This document shows, one piece after another, positions 1 through 14,700 of a stretch of 64,000 nucleotides of DNA. Below the pieces are notes generated by a model, which had not been told where the DNA came from, did not search any database, and saw nothing but the letters and a program-made list of their open reading frames with translations. Position 1 is the stretch's first letter. Each line of letters opens with the position of its first letter. The translations under genes and the position numbers were made by a program. The DNA comes from Baylisascaris procyonis (taxonomy: Eukaryota > Nematoda > Chromadorea > Rhabditida > Ascarididae), in NCBI GenBank assembly GCA_037389465.1, contig JAZARR010000250.1:1302001-1366000 (forward strand). Reading direction: 5' to 3'.

Positions 1-3000
1 ATGTCGCCAACGTTATTAAAGGCTTGGTTACATTAAAAGAGACTCCAAAAATTGGTATTATATGTGGTTCGGGGCTTGGTGAAATTGGAGATATAATTAA
101 GGATTCACAAATATTACCATATTCGAAAATACCTGGCTTTCCATTAACACATGGTTAGCTGCTCTCATTTTATCGTTCTTCGAGAAATTCTGTAATGAAT
201 AAAACTTTTGATTGATCGTTTTTTTTAATTTTAGGACTTTGAAAATTAAATAATAAATTTTATTTTATATATATCGAAAATGGCGGTGACTATCATTTTG
301 AAGCTGTGAGTAGTGCGCGATGCAATCATCACAGCATTTCTTTGAATTTGTTTTGTATATTAAATTACATACTCTCATAATATCAACGTAATTTATATTT
401 CATTTATGTTTTATGTTATAATGTTCAGTGAGTTAGGGAATTTTATGCTCTTATAAGAAATATCCTATTTTTAGAAAATTCACCCTCACCTTTGGTACAA
501 TTTCCTTATGAGAGAAAAAAAGGCGCTTAGAAAATGAAGTTTTACTATATGCTTTTTAGCCGGTCATATGTATGAATATGAGAAAGAATATCTATGATGT
601 ATAAGATTTATGAGAAGCAATTTCTCTGTACTATAATATATAAGATGGAGAAACAATGAATAATATATATAAGAAAAAAAAGAAAAACAAAAAAAATTTC
701 ATTTTATCAACGTTATATATTTTTCTTTCTTGTAAGCAGCAATAGAAATTTGAAGCGATGCCACAATAGAAATTGCAAAAACAAGCATATTCTCTAATCC
801 TCTTATGTTGGCATATAAGCGATGAAAGAAAGAGCGATCTAAACACCGAATTTCTCTTATTTACTTTGGAATTAATGCGCATAATAACGCAATATTTATC
901 CTCTCCAGAAAAAAAAAAAGAAAAAATTGCAGCAAACATCAATTAAATCAATCCTCTATGCTTCTTGCAAAATCCTAATGAATGCTTTTATATGCATAAA
1001 TAAATACAATTTCAGTGATTGGTCATAAGGGAAATCTTATATTTGGCTATCTTGGTGGAAAATATGTTGTATGTTTACAAGGCCGTTTTCATCCCTATGA
1101 ACATCAAATGAATCTTGCATTGGTAAGCTTTTTTTTGCATTAATATTGCTTATTGGATTAATATGTACTCCAATATTTCCAAATTTTCCATCAAATTATA
1201 AATACTTTACCAGATACTCATTCGTCTGACCTATTATCATCAAGTTTTGACACCTATGTAGCTTAACCCGCTGAAAGCTTACTATCAGAGAAAGGTAGGC
1301 TTAAATACAGATGGAGAGATACAGCTAGTAGTGGAAATTGCCTTACCAATGTGACGATCCCATCATGCACTTAAAATATTATGTTGGACTAAAGTGATCA
1401 CTACTTATTACAATATCCTTTCAACAGTATCGCCAAGTTCAGAATTCGGTAGAGGGGAAGTAGAACTAAAAGGAATAGAAAAAATTAAGGTAAGAGTGGA
1501 CAATGGAAGAGTTAATGGAAGATCTGATGCCGTCCTCTGAATTTCAATTGAGATGACACACCTAATGCAGCCTTCCCCCAACCATCATCAGATGTCAAAA
1601 TTTTGAATTCCAATAATTTAATTTCTGTCGAGTAAAAATTTTTTTGTAAATTTGGCAGTCCATTGAAAGTCATCCCTATCTGCAGACGAAGATCGGAAAA
1701 TCATTTCTTCTCCCATTTTTCAGTAGTTGTGCTCGTTATTTCCCATTTTTTATGAAACTATGGAATACACATTTGTTTAGCTACCTTATTAAGTTGATAA
1801 GCTCAGCGCAGATGAATAAAGACGATGATACGGATTTCCTGGTTTATAGACCGAACTTCCTGGTTAATAATCCGGAATTCCTGCTTTATAAACGAACTTC
1901 CTGGTTAATAATCCGGACTTCTTGGTTTATTAAGTATACTTAAATACAAAATGAAAATAAATCAAAATCTTTTAAAGTGTGCACTACCTGTGCGTATAAT
2001 GCACGAATTGGGTGTAGAAATTCTAATTACATCGAACGCTGCTGGTGGTATCAATGAGCATTTCAAACGAGGTGATATGATGCTTATTCGGGATCATATC
2101 TTTATGCCTGGTCTCGCTGGACTTTCTCCACTTGTTGGACTCAATGGTGATGAATGGGGACCTCGATTCGTTTCACTTCATAATCAATACGATGAGGCAT
2201 TAAGGTAGGCGTTCTATGAAACAGGAAAAGTAAAAATGTAAAAATCTGATTTAAAAAAAAAACGAATAGGAAATGCAGACAGTAATATCTGAAGAAAAGA
2301 ATATCGTCTAAGTGGGAAACGTTAAGAAACCTCGGAAGAAAACTTTACATAATAGTTACATCCGAATGGTATAACATCTTCAAATGTCTTCTCCATTGAA
2401 AGCCCTCCATTGTTCAAAAGTTTCTCAACATTTGTTAGGAATGTGATTGAGAGAGCAGAGATCGGCGTAAAAAAACGTGAAAATAGTATGTTTTCATCGG
2501 TATGCTCTCGTGCTTGGCTCATATTGCGTGAAAAAAAATGATAGAGAATAATATAGCTTGTACAATATACATTAATACATTAAAGCGTATTTTCGTTATT
2601 CATTGTTCTATCGCGTTTACAATTTCATTTTCGGCTATTTGCGCCAATCATTTACATCTAAGCCATATGTGCCCCAAACGCATGCAGATGGCTCGCCTGT
2701 GATGGATTGGAACTTCGTAATGCAAATGCGATAGCCCATAGCACTATCTATTCAAGCAACCTGGACGTAAATGAAGATAAATGAACGGGAAGGAAAAAAT
2801 AATGCTTGAGTGTCATGAAAAGATTTCTTGCAAAGAAATTACAACTGAGAAAAAAAACGGTAAGTGAAAGTTGAGGTAAAAATTTCTGAAAAATAGCAGC
2901 GGCAATTTGATTCATTCCTAAGCGAAAAAAAAAGTATTGACGAAAAAGAAGAGTGCAATACGTAAAAGCATCTATGAATACACGTTGCACTAGGTGTTTC

Positions 3001-5013
3001 TGCTTGGGAAGAATCATCGGGAAAGATTCGAAGTATGAGCGGAAATCATTGATTCATAAAAAAAGATATCTTTGAGAACTTCATATTATTTCTACAGAGC
3101 TAAAGGAATGCAAGTGGCAAAACAATTAGATATTACTATGCATGAAGGGATTTATGTGATGAATGGAGGTCCACAATATGAATCAGCTGCTGAGATCGAA
3201 TTCTTTAAAAGAGTTGGTGGAGATGCTTTAGGTAAGCCTTTATTATTATTTCTTTATTCATTCACTCTTTGTAGCGATTCCAGTATACTAGTCTAATATA
3301 TCGAATAAAGAAATATTGAAACGGCGCTTTTGAAATGATTTACTTTCTGTTTAATGATCACGAAAGAATATTTTCAAAATTTTTAAGTGCACGAGGTTGA
3401 GTTGGAAAATAATAAATCTAATGGAAAAATTTTTTTTCGACTATCTTAAATAATTTATGATTTATGTCAGATTTCACTTTTGCAGACTGTCGGAGAATTT
3501 TTTTTTTTGGAATTAACATTTAATGCTTGCTTCAACTAAATTAATATAAGCGTTTCTATGTAAGCATAAAAATTTTCGAGTTGAAATTTTTAATTTTCAA
3601 CATTTAAAATTTATTAGTTGAAAAATTGAAATGATTAGTCAACATACGAGCTAATAGCCAACGAGCATTAATAGCACATTCGCTCATCTCAGTGACTAAC
3701 GTTGACTATGCTTCCTTCGATAAAAACTATTAGAGACCACTGTGATCCCAATCGTTCTTAAGGTATGATCTCCTAGAGAGCACACAGGGAATGCGCAAAT
3801 TAGATGTAATACATTCTGAAATTTGATCCTTTGAGCGAATGCGACCGGTCGGTTTTTGATCATCGATATTTGATAGGCAATATCGGATGATGAAACATTT
3901 GGTCGTCGAATTTTTTGGTCACCAACCTCATTTTTGATAATCGACCGGTTGGCCACTAAACCATCGTCGTACTAATCAATCATCTTTAGAGAAAATTAAC
4001 CGATAGGTGGTCCACTTTGTTCAACTGGCTGGATTTTGCACATTGCCGATGGCTGGACAGCAGCCATTCGGCAGCGTTGAAAATTAAGGAGGATTTCTAA
4101 ACGTCGCATCATCTAAATGAGAGTTGTTTGGCGTCAAATGAATCCAGATTCGAGGTATTTTATTGCAGGTATGTCAACATGTCATGAAGTTGTTGTAGCA
4201 CGTCAATGTGCAATTCGCGTTGTTGGCATATCGCTTATCTCTAATATGTAAGCTAATCTTAGTTTTCGTCTAATTCCTATAAATATTAGCAAATTTGTTT
4301 AATATCATCTAGGTCATAGAATATATGAATATTTATATGAAAGAGTTAAGAAGAGAAAAACATACGGCAAATAAATTAGCCTATACTCAACAACGCTTCG
4401 TTTCTGTCTATTAAAGAATATAGCTTAGAAGAGATGCAATGATCCGAAGAAATTATGTTATTGAGGTTTCCTGTTCATGATACAAATAGCCGGAAGTACT
4501 AACTCGATAATGAAGATCTCAAATCACTTAATGCTTTGATGATTGATCTACCGAAAAGATAACCTCCTCTTTGTATGTTCGGGACATGGAAGAAAAGAAT
4601 TGTGACGATTTTTTTTACGAGTGATAGAAATATTCTTTTTTGAGCAGTTAGAATATCCCAATGTACACTATTATGAGGGAGAGAGAGGGTTGTTACGAAA
4701 CTAAGCGAAGATGCAAGTGGGATGACGCGAGTGGGATGTATTACTTTTTGGTCTTGTGGTCCATGGGCAACTGATGTCGGGAACTCGGAGATGCACAAAC
4801 ATCTGATGTCAACTAGTACATCATAATATGCATGAAACTAAATTTTAAAAAAACTTTCATTCATTAACATACAGTAATGATTTAAATTAAAGCCCCTCTT
4901 GCAGTGCCAGTTCAACGGCCAACCCATCACACGCCGAAGTGATTGAAGCAGCACGCGAAGCAAGCAAACGTGCATGCAAATTTGTCGAAGCCCTCGTCAT
5001 TGCCATTCATTAA
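1..5013 (+). CDS. pnp-1: Purine nucleoside phosphorylase, 5'-truncated by the window edge
   Basis: Enzyme of purine salvage that splits (deoxy)guanosine or inosine with phosphate to give free base and ribose-1-phosphate in the cytosol. Six exons join in frame: 1-153 (reading from base 3), 1016-1122, 1978-2204, 3098-3231, 4169-4247 and 4905-5013, ending in TAA. Together they give 268 residues; the family has about 285-300, so some 20-30 N-terminal residues lie to the left. Visible family marks are GIICGSGLG (phosphate loop), GRFHPYE, TSNAAGGIN, GGPQYES, DALGMST and SLISN. The Asn of SLISN matches the purine-contacting Asn of true PNP; methylthioadenosine phosphorylase has Asp there. A His in SHAEV matches the ribose-contacting His. 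AATAAA lies at 5405-5410. The symbol follows the C. elegans homolog. Family assignment is near certain; exon borders are by eye. Confidence 0.95.
1832..1934. repeat. 21-bp minisatellite in PNP intron 2
   Basis: Five head-to-tail units of 20-21 bases, at about 1832, 1853, 1874, 1894 and 1915. Units 2 and 4 are identical (GAACTTCCTGGTTAATAATCC, written here only to mark the unit: 21 bases from 1853). The others differ at a few sites, which suggests a 42-bp higher-order unit. It lies within the second intron seen, and no coding role is visible. Confidence 0.8.
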
Positions 5014-6037
<1,024 letters not shown>

Positions 6038-8775
6038 ATGTTTATGGAGACAAGCAAGAGGACGTCGTTTCAGCTAATGGAATCTGCCACTTTTCCGTTG
6101 ACGTTTATATATGAATTAGGTCGTTCATTGAGTGCTTTCGAGCGTGCAAGACTAAGAAGTGTATGCTCGAAATGGAGTGAAATATTCGCCACTTCTCCTC
6201 CCAGTATGGATTTTAAAGCAGCACTATTTGAAGCACATCGAGTAACATTCAACGAGTCGACCACCTATCATAGTTCGTTTTATGAATATTTTAGCATTAT
6301 TAAATTTCTAGAAAATCAAAAAGAAGAAACAATGCAATTTTTTAAAATTCATTGCAATATTGTCGTCGAAATTAAACTAATAATATTATTGATATAGCGC
6401 CAATTAATGATGCTTCATTTAACTTTAATTTTGCCATTTTTTTATAATATATAATGCCTAATCCGATTACTATGTTACAAAATTGTTGTCAAGAATTGCG
6501 TATATCGTGCGAGCATTGAAAACTGCAATTCAATGACATCATCATAATAAAATTTATGGGCTTCGTAAATTTCCGCTTGATATTTTATACGTTATTAAAT
6601 TAAGAATTTATTTGCGGATATATTGCAGTATAAGATGGTATGGTCGGTGCTATTTAGCTGATATTAATTCCCTCTTGGATGCTGTTTCACCTACGATGCA
6701 TTGAACTTATTTTTGTAATTTTTGTTTTTGTTTTTTTTTTTCTGAAGTTTAATTCGAGTAATAAATTGATCGTATTTTTCATTTAATTTCAGATTTTCGA
6801 TATTATCGTTTCTGTCTTAACGCGTCAGTCATCAGCTGGAAAAATGATTTCAAGATTATTCAACCAGATGCATTAGCATTTTTCATACGTGGTATACGAA
6901 ATATATCGAATGTTTTCATTCAAACCGATCATATTCAATTCAAATTAAATCCAACAAATTTGATTTCATTTATTCGTCAACGTTCATGGAATGCTGAAGC
7001 GGTTGATATTTGGATGGGGTAAGGTTATTATTATTTTCACATACTTCCCGCAACTTTCCATATACTTTTTTGTTATTTGCTTTTTTATAAGTTTTTTTTT
7101 TTGCTAAGACGAATCATTGTGATCTTTTCTACGCTCAGGTGTATGTATCGCTCCGTCCGGTAGTCTTAACTCGGAAACCATTAAACTGCAATTGCAAAAA
7201 CTATATGGTTATGTTGTATGTCGCAGAATAACATCTTCCATCAAATTTCATATTGGTTAATTAAATTTGAAAAAAGTTATAGATGTTTATAACTGTAAAA
7301 ATTTGTAACAAATCAAAAATTTATAAATTTTATCGAAACTAGTTTAGATGATTTACCGGAAAATGTGTACGTTGTAGTCAAACGAATCGGATTTTTAATT
7401 TATACGAATGTTTTGAGAAAATTTTATACCACCGACAATCGATATATATGAAAGTTTTTATCGTAACAACTTGCAACTCATTATATTTTTTCATGCTGAA
7501 TTTGATGATAAAAAAAAAACTCTTATAGGAATTCTCTCAATCCGAAAACGCTCACCGAACTTATTGCACCTTTTATTGAAGCGATAAAGAAACTTAACGT
7601 GAGTATTAGAATAATTTTTGAAAAGAACACAAACTTGAATTCACACGTTTTCGAATGTGGTAAACAACTTAATGATGCTTGATGATATGATAACTGGGAA
7701 AAAAACTTTTTGATAGCATTATAATCAATCATTACAGTCAAGAAAAAAAAATTTTTTGGTGAAAATTTTTCTGCAACAAAGAAACTTGCGGAAGAACACA
7801 CATATCCATTTTCCAAAGTATAGAGAAGTATATTTCGGTATCGTTCTATACGATATCAAAAATAGCGATGAAATGCATCAAAATAAAATTAAGTTTGATG
7901 AATGATTTGAGAGTGGCTATTTACGTTTAGACGATTTTAGCAAAAACAATTGAAAAGCTGTCATAGTTTAATTTTAGTGCATGATTTTATACTCTTATAT
8001 TAGAAATCAATAACGGATATGATCGTGAGAAAGCTCTAAGATAAATAGAAGCAATATAAATCGATGAAACGCGATGTAAAAATTTCCTCTTCGATTGAAT
8101 ATTTAATAAACATACAAATTAATTTTTATAGATGTTCGCACTTCTCTTGTCAGTTTGGCGTTAACTAGTTAAATTTAAAAGATTTTACTATTGTTAAGCT
8201 AACGAGAAATTGTTATGAATAGAAATAAAATTAAATTCAATGCAAAATGAATAACAATTACACAAAAAAGTGCGATCACAAAGGATGTTAAACAAAAATT
8301 GCACAAAAAATATTAAATTGGAAGCATTAAATTACTTCTAAGAATGATTTCATTTTCCTAGAATTAATCCTATTCAAATAGACATAAAACTATATAGAAA
8401 TTAACTTTCTGAGCAGAAAAAAGAACTGCAACGAAGATTCATATGGTCAAAGTGAGTTAATTTCTTAACGATTGAAAGTGTTAACTAGAATTTTTTTAAA
8501 CATCTGAAAATGAGCTTAAAAACCTTTAAAACAATTGATTCGATAGGAATATACCAGAAGGTATAATGCTGGCTTGTTTCTTTGTCATTCCTTGGTGATA
8601 TTTTGTTGAAATCGTACGGCTGTTATAGGTATTATATTTGGCGAGGTTTGTAGCGCCGACTACTCCAGGAAAACCGAATGATTACAAGCAGCTGGCAGCA
8701 ATAATAAATAGAGCCGTTCGACTACGGGTATGGACTTCAAAAATGCAATGTTTGCGCTATTTGGGTGGTGGACTT

Positions 8776-8844
<69 letters not shown>

Positions 8845-9858
8845 ACATTTTTGATTTTTCTACACATAACACTTAGTGTCCTTGATGTGTCGTTTTGTTC
8901 TTAATATTCTTGAGGAAAATCTCAAGCGTCGTATTATGAAGAAGTGACATTTTTCAGAGACTTCGTTTGCCAGCGCACTATCTTAGCGATAATGCTGAAC
9001 TACCTATTGCGCAAAACGATCTCTACTCAATAACGATGAATGTTCTATATATACCGCCAGATCGAACCGTTGTTGATGTTTGTTTTCCGAGTGCACTTTT
9101 GGGTAATATTTTCGAGAAAGTTCTCGCAATATGAGAAATTAATTATAAAACGATAATATGTTTGCGATTATATGACAGATTAGCGAATTGTTTTATTCTT
9201 ACTTAGTTTCCTTTGAAGATTAGGTTATGAAAACTCAAATAATTCAAATGAGAGGCGTTTCTCTGTTCAGTGGTTTCTAATGAAGTTCCTAATTTCGATT
9301 CCAACCCCAACGATACTTAAAATGTGGTTCGTTGTACAGATTTAGCCTCTTCATCTTTGACCATTAATATTTTTTGACCAGATTCAATGTATGCACCTTT
9401 ACTACTGAGCTTCTTTTAGGCTTACGCTTAGCTGTATCCACTGATATAATTTTTAAGTCGTAGGTCATTCATATATTAGATAATGCGGCTAATGGAAAAA
9501 AAAGAGTAGTTGAAGCAGATTAGCTCTTGGAATTTTATAGAACACTTTCAAAAATATCTATTTTAATCTGTTTTTGCAAGAAATGATCTTTTTAGATATT
9601 CTCCCTCGTAATTTAACAAAACTCGAAATAGATGTCGGTTCGAGAGCGTTTCTAATTCGGCAAGAACTTGAAGAACATCAACTTATCGACGCTATCAACA
9701 GCCGGCTGCAAATAATTTTTCACTCTCATCTCGAACAAGTTCCTCGTCAAATTGATTTACACTTATGCAGTAATCTTCACATAACGCATAGGCGTATTCT
9801 CAGAGATGCCATCCTTAACACAACAATTAAAGTGTTTATAAGATCTTTTGATTCATAG
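6038..9858 (+). CDS. Uncharacterised protein with a weak F-box-like N terminus
   Basis: Six exons join in one frame: 6038-6272, 6793-7018, 7529-7598, 8629-8727, 8958-9102 and 9581-9858 (TAG), giving 350 residues. Residues of about 18-55 (FPLTFIYELGRS, then RARLRSVCSKWSEIF) have the hydrophobic and Trp spacing of an F-box or other short helical adaptor motif. The rest shows no domain I recognise, no signal peptide and no clear membrane segment; later exons alternate Leu/Ile-rich strands and helices, as in nematode F-box-associated regions. An F-box reading would imply a substrate adaptor for SCF ubiquitin ligase, but this is inference. The start is uncertain: 6038 is the first ATG after an in-frame stop at 6005. 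Alternatively a splice acceptor at 6073 could join an upstream exon. The first donor (6272) is weak, and 6206-ish GTATGG is an alternative in the same phase. AATAAA occurs at 10225-10230. Confidence 0.7.
8778..8842. repeat. (TA)n microsatellite, about 65 bp
   Basis: TA array in intron 4 of the F-box-like gene, starting about 50 bases after the exon ending at 8727. Confidence 0.95.
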
Positions 9859-11636
9859 CCATTAGAAGTTATGAGTGATCAACTTACAGGTTTCTTGTTG
9901 GAATATATGAGTGCTGTTTGGCAATTACTGCAATCATGGCATTATAGCCATTATTAGTAAGGACATATCTGACCACTTTATGGCCAATAGTATCATGGTG
10001 TCCAATTTCAGAATAATTATTTTACGAAGGGGTTTCATTAAAATTTCAGTTAAATGTTACTTTCCAATTTTTGTACCTGGAAGACTGATATAGATTAGAT
10101 GCCGCTGATAAAAATGCAATGTGAACGAAGAACACCTTAGTGAGTGAACTACCGGTTTTTGATTTGCTCTCTCATTCAGAATGAATCAAACACCAATCAA
10201 GTCATAACTGCGCAAAGACCATCTAATAAATAATATGAATCATACCATATATGATGCTCAAGAATATGAAAACATGTTGCTCTTTTTGCAAATTTAACAA
10301 GGAAAAAAAAAGCCGACTGAAAAATCAATGCAAGTTTTTTTTTTTGCAATCATATGCTTTTATAGTCTCATCCATATCGATATTTACAAGTAGAAAATTC
10401 CCTATTATTGAATTTTCTAAATTTCAAGAGTAATTTATAATTGCAGAATCGATAGACATTCTTGTAAGTTTCATTTCTATGTATATGCTCAAATCATCGT
10501 TCATTTGACCTAATCACTTGAAATACTGACCAATGATCAATGACCGTTGCTGTTTATAAATTATGCACATAGCGCAAGGCTTAGACGCTTTTGATTTTTC
10601 GTATGAACGCGATATCTTGCAAGTAATGCTCGTCACTCACATCTTATGCATCTATGTAAATGTTTAGTTTAATTTCCAAATTGTTCTCTATCATAGTAGT
10701 TTATTAATATTCTTTAATTATCGTATATTTTAAAAGGCCAAAATCATGATGGTCATTCTATTTGAATTATGAATTGTTGCTATTGGTTGCTATTTTTGAA
10801 ATATTTATTGTCCATATTTTTATGGCGTTTATCAATTTTGTTTAAAGTTTTATTCAATTCTATTAAAGATTTTTTAATATAATTATTCTTATGTTTTATT
10901 TCTATCAATTTTAACGTTATATACGAAAATTTTAAATATTTCGATTTGTTCTATTATTTTGTGAGGCGAAAATAATACAAATGTAAATTTTAATCGAACT
11001 CGTTTAAAAAAAAAAATTGTCAATATGACTGACAACATCAAAAAAAATTTTTTGCCGAATAGAAGTATAATCGATAATGCAACAATATTATAACCATAAA
11101 ATGAAAAAAAAAATAACATGGATGATTTCTAGATTGTTTGAATTTCAACCTATTATATCTGACCGATTCGAATAGAAAAGGCGGTTGTTGCATTATAAAG
11201 AAATTCAGAATTAATGGATATTAATAGAATTAAAGGGCTATCCATTTCAGGCAGCGAGAAAATTTCGAAGTGCACTGAAAAGGTAATGATAAAAAAAATT
11301 GAAGGAAGTCTATATGATGTTAGAATGCTAAGTATAGTGCTATAGAAATTTAGGAAAAGTGCGTTTGGGGCAACGAACAAAATTTCCCTTGATGATTTTG
11401 ATGCTAGTTGATTTTTTTTTCAAAAATGACCTCATCTCTTCCCTCTCCATTCCTCTTCCTTTCCTTTCTGTTCTTCCCTCCTCATCCTTTTCTTTCTCTT
11501 GCTTCTCAGCCTTCGTCCCTTCTCTACTTATCTTGTACCAAGAAAATTTCCTTAGTTACGCCACTACTGTTCGAACATTTGTATGCTCAGTCTTTATGGC
11601 CAAATTGGCCAATACTTCATAACAACACTGAAAATA
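9859..11636. other. Intergenic, convergent gene ends
   Basis: About 1.8 kb between the ends of the F-box-like gene (+) and lectin gene A (-). Short open frames occur on both strands but have no recognisable product and no consistent splice sites. Nothing else was seen apart from A/T-rich tracts and a pyrimidine-rich block near 11430-11530. Confidence 0.5.
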
Positions 11637-11642
11637 TTTATT
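11637..11642 (-). promoter_or_regulatory. Poly(A) signal of lectin gene A
   Basis: AATAAA on the minus strand, about 60 bases after the TGA at 11702-11704. Its position supports the tiny terminal exon rather than a stop inside the preceding intron. Confidence 0.7.
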
Positions 11643-11701
11643 GTATTGGTTTGGCCAAAATATCGTTGAGCATTTTCGCAATCACATTATTTCAGCTTTC
11701 T

Positions 11702-14700
11702 TCATGCATTATTCTTCGTTTTCACGGCGGTGAATGTCTGGAAGTCGCAATAATGAAGAGCGTCACCTAAAAAAATATTTCTTTTCTTCCTCTAGAATTT
11801 ATATTGAGCTTTTAAATAAAATAAAACTATTATATTCTTCAAAAAAAATATATATATATCAATTTTAATATTATCTCTTATAGAGTTTATTACCTATTGA
11901 TGATAATTAACACTATGCTAATATATATTTTTGGATATAAATTTGATTAACTCTTTCGCTTTCATTTCCTATTTTTTTATTTCATTGAAAACTCTATCGA
12001 GTGACAAGACTTTTAGTGAAATAAATATTAGCTGCATTCATGTCATTTCTCATTCTATTTTGTTTTCTAATTAATTTATAAAATGCTTTACTAAATTAAT
12101 TTCTTATAATAGGTATTGCTAGTTAACTAATTTCATCGAGGAAATAAAAGAGGAATTCAAAGTAAAAGAATGCGCTTACATGATTTCTTTTGGCACACAA
12201 AATTTGAGGTTTCGAATATGTTATCGCAACTCTTCGATATCCATCCTTGTTTTGGTTTGAAAGCAACGCAATTACCGTTTGCTAGTTGTGGTTGAGAAGG
12301 TGCCCAATTAGTGTAGTCAGCGGAAGTAATCTTAAAACGATATTGAAATTACTCAAAACTGTAGAATAAGTTTATAGCTCGAAGGTTTCTTTGAGGATTT
12401 TAAAGTCATTTAAAAAAAATCTATTTTCAAAGCATTCCTGCTACCATGTAATTCCAACGGAAGAATATTTCAGTCTGAAACATACGTTTTCACCGTTCCA
12501 TTGGTAGACGCCGTTTGCTGCTTGAAGAGCAAGCCAAGAGCCAGAGACGAGATGAGGTGTTTGGATCTCTAAAATCGAATCTTGCCTCAATCTACCATTT
12601 TCCAAAAAAATGCCACTCGAAAAATAGAAAAATGATAACATGCCCATAATAATTTTCATTTTCTTTACAGTATGAATGTGTATCACATTCAAATTGCTAA
12701 ACATCGTCACTATACTGTATCTTTTTGAAAAACACACGCTACCTATCATATGTATTTATGTTTAATCTGAATGAACATATGCGGTTGCTTTCATATCGCT
12801 ACTGTATCTATTCCTGTTGTATGCATAAAAAACAATTGTTTAAGAAAATATTACAGTGTTCATATAGCTATGCTTCCTCAAAGCTATTTGCCGTGCTTAC
12901 ATATGCCAGGTATAAAGAAAACTGTGATTTATTAGTTAAATTAGCTTTAAAAAAACTTTCGTTGTTAGCTAAAATTGAAAAAATTTCATTGAAAAATTTT
13001 CAATGATGGTGGTATTACGTTAGAGCGGTGTTTAGTCACCAATATTTCCGACACTATTTTAAAATTCGTTCAAGTGTAAAAGGAAATGCACAATGTATGA
13101 CCCGAATATTTCCATCTAAAAATATGCATAAACATATATGTAAATGAAATTTCACTTACCTGTAATAAAGGCCTCCTTGTCGGCACTAAACACATCTACA
13201 AGTGTCGCTTGATAATCTAAGCAAGTATCATATGCAACATTGTAACTCAACGATCCTTGTTGCACATAGAGACATTCACCATACTCAACACATCTCTCGT
13301 CGTGTTTGTATTGCACATATGGTTGCAAACAATAGCAATTTGCTGCAAAAATTTAGCATAGAGAAGATCAAAATGAGCAAAGTTATTCATCATCTAGAAA
13401 GGTCAATTTTTAAAATTCTTTTTTCCTCGATTTTTATTTTTATTTTTTATTTTATTTTATTTTATTTTATTTATAAAATTCCCGATTTTATTTTATTTTC
13501 ACTGGCAATAATTATATATCTAGCGTTTCGTTAAATAATCTCGAAAAATTTCAATGTATAAAAATAAAAGATATAAATAAACTCACTTAGTATCACTAAC
13601 TATATAAATAAAAAAAAAAAGATAATTCTACTCAAGACAACTAAATGCAATATGATTTATGATATAGTTGTGAATTATATTGCATACCTTTGCACATTGC
13701 GTTGAGAAAATTATATGGGAAATTTTCGTCAAAGTTAAACTTGAAGCATTGACTTCCTAAATTAAGTTGTGGGAATCGTAGTGTACCATCGAATTTCAGG
13801 CCAACTGTAAGTAGGATGCTACCACTCTCAATAATACGTGCTGCAATCGCACATGGATTGCTATCCAAAGCGGTCCCTTTTAGCTGCTGTTTCTTCACAC
13901 TGAAATATCATTTCATTCAATTGCTTACTTTTCAATGATCAACTTCAATGAAGTTAGCTGAATTACTTTATTGAACAAATAGTATCACAACAATATTCGT
14001 CCAAATATTCCATCAGCTATCAATACATTTTGGATGCGCAATTTAATGATTCGCTATTACCACTTATTAGTTTAACTCAAAAATATATTAGTTTTTATTA
14101 TTAATTTTTTATCACATAATAATAAAAATTACTGCAAAATGAAAAAAAAAACTATTAAGCAAATTTTGCATGCTTCCGCACAGAAATGACAACATTGATC
14201 TTACTTAAATAATACTCTAGGTTCTTTTTATTATTGCTCCATTTTTTCTGCAAAAAAAAAAAACTAACCCTGGTTGTTGATATGAGCAAAACTCATCTTT
14301 CGTTGTGAACACGATCACTACTTTTTGTACATTCGGCCGATCATTGGCGTTAGCGATTATATTTTGCGCTGCAACTAGACCTCTGAAATGTAAAATTCTT
14401 CTTATTCTTTCTTATAATATACAAAGTAATTCAAAAAAAATGCATCGTACGGATAAAATTGCTACAAATCGGGCAGCGTAATTGTAATTATCGAATTTTA
14501 TATCATTGATTTTTAAAATTCTCTAAAATCTTTTTTTTTTTACTCATATAAAAGATCTCTCAGCGCATAAAAAGAAAAACCTAAACGTTGCAGATTCAAT
14601 TAAATCGGTATTTTGCCAAAACATTTTTGCATATATAGTTTTATAAAAATTCTACTCGAAGACTATTAGAGATACTCTCTTTTATTGTGATCTTCATTTC

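Noticed and set aside
4499..4798. Minus-strand open frame of 99 residues
   Set aside because: Lies wholly in a PNP intron, has no splice partners and no recognisable sequence.
1..5013. Methylthioadenosine phosphorylase instead of PNP
   Set aside because: The base-contacting position is Asn (SLISN), and GRFHPYE and GGPQYES match PNP.
11153..11380. Terminal exon of lectin gene A at the acceptor near 11280
   Set aside because: It would give a Leu rather than Cys junction and a hydrophobic tail. The exon at 11766-11702 matches the paralogs and has a poly(A) signal.
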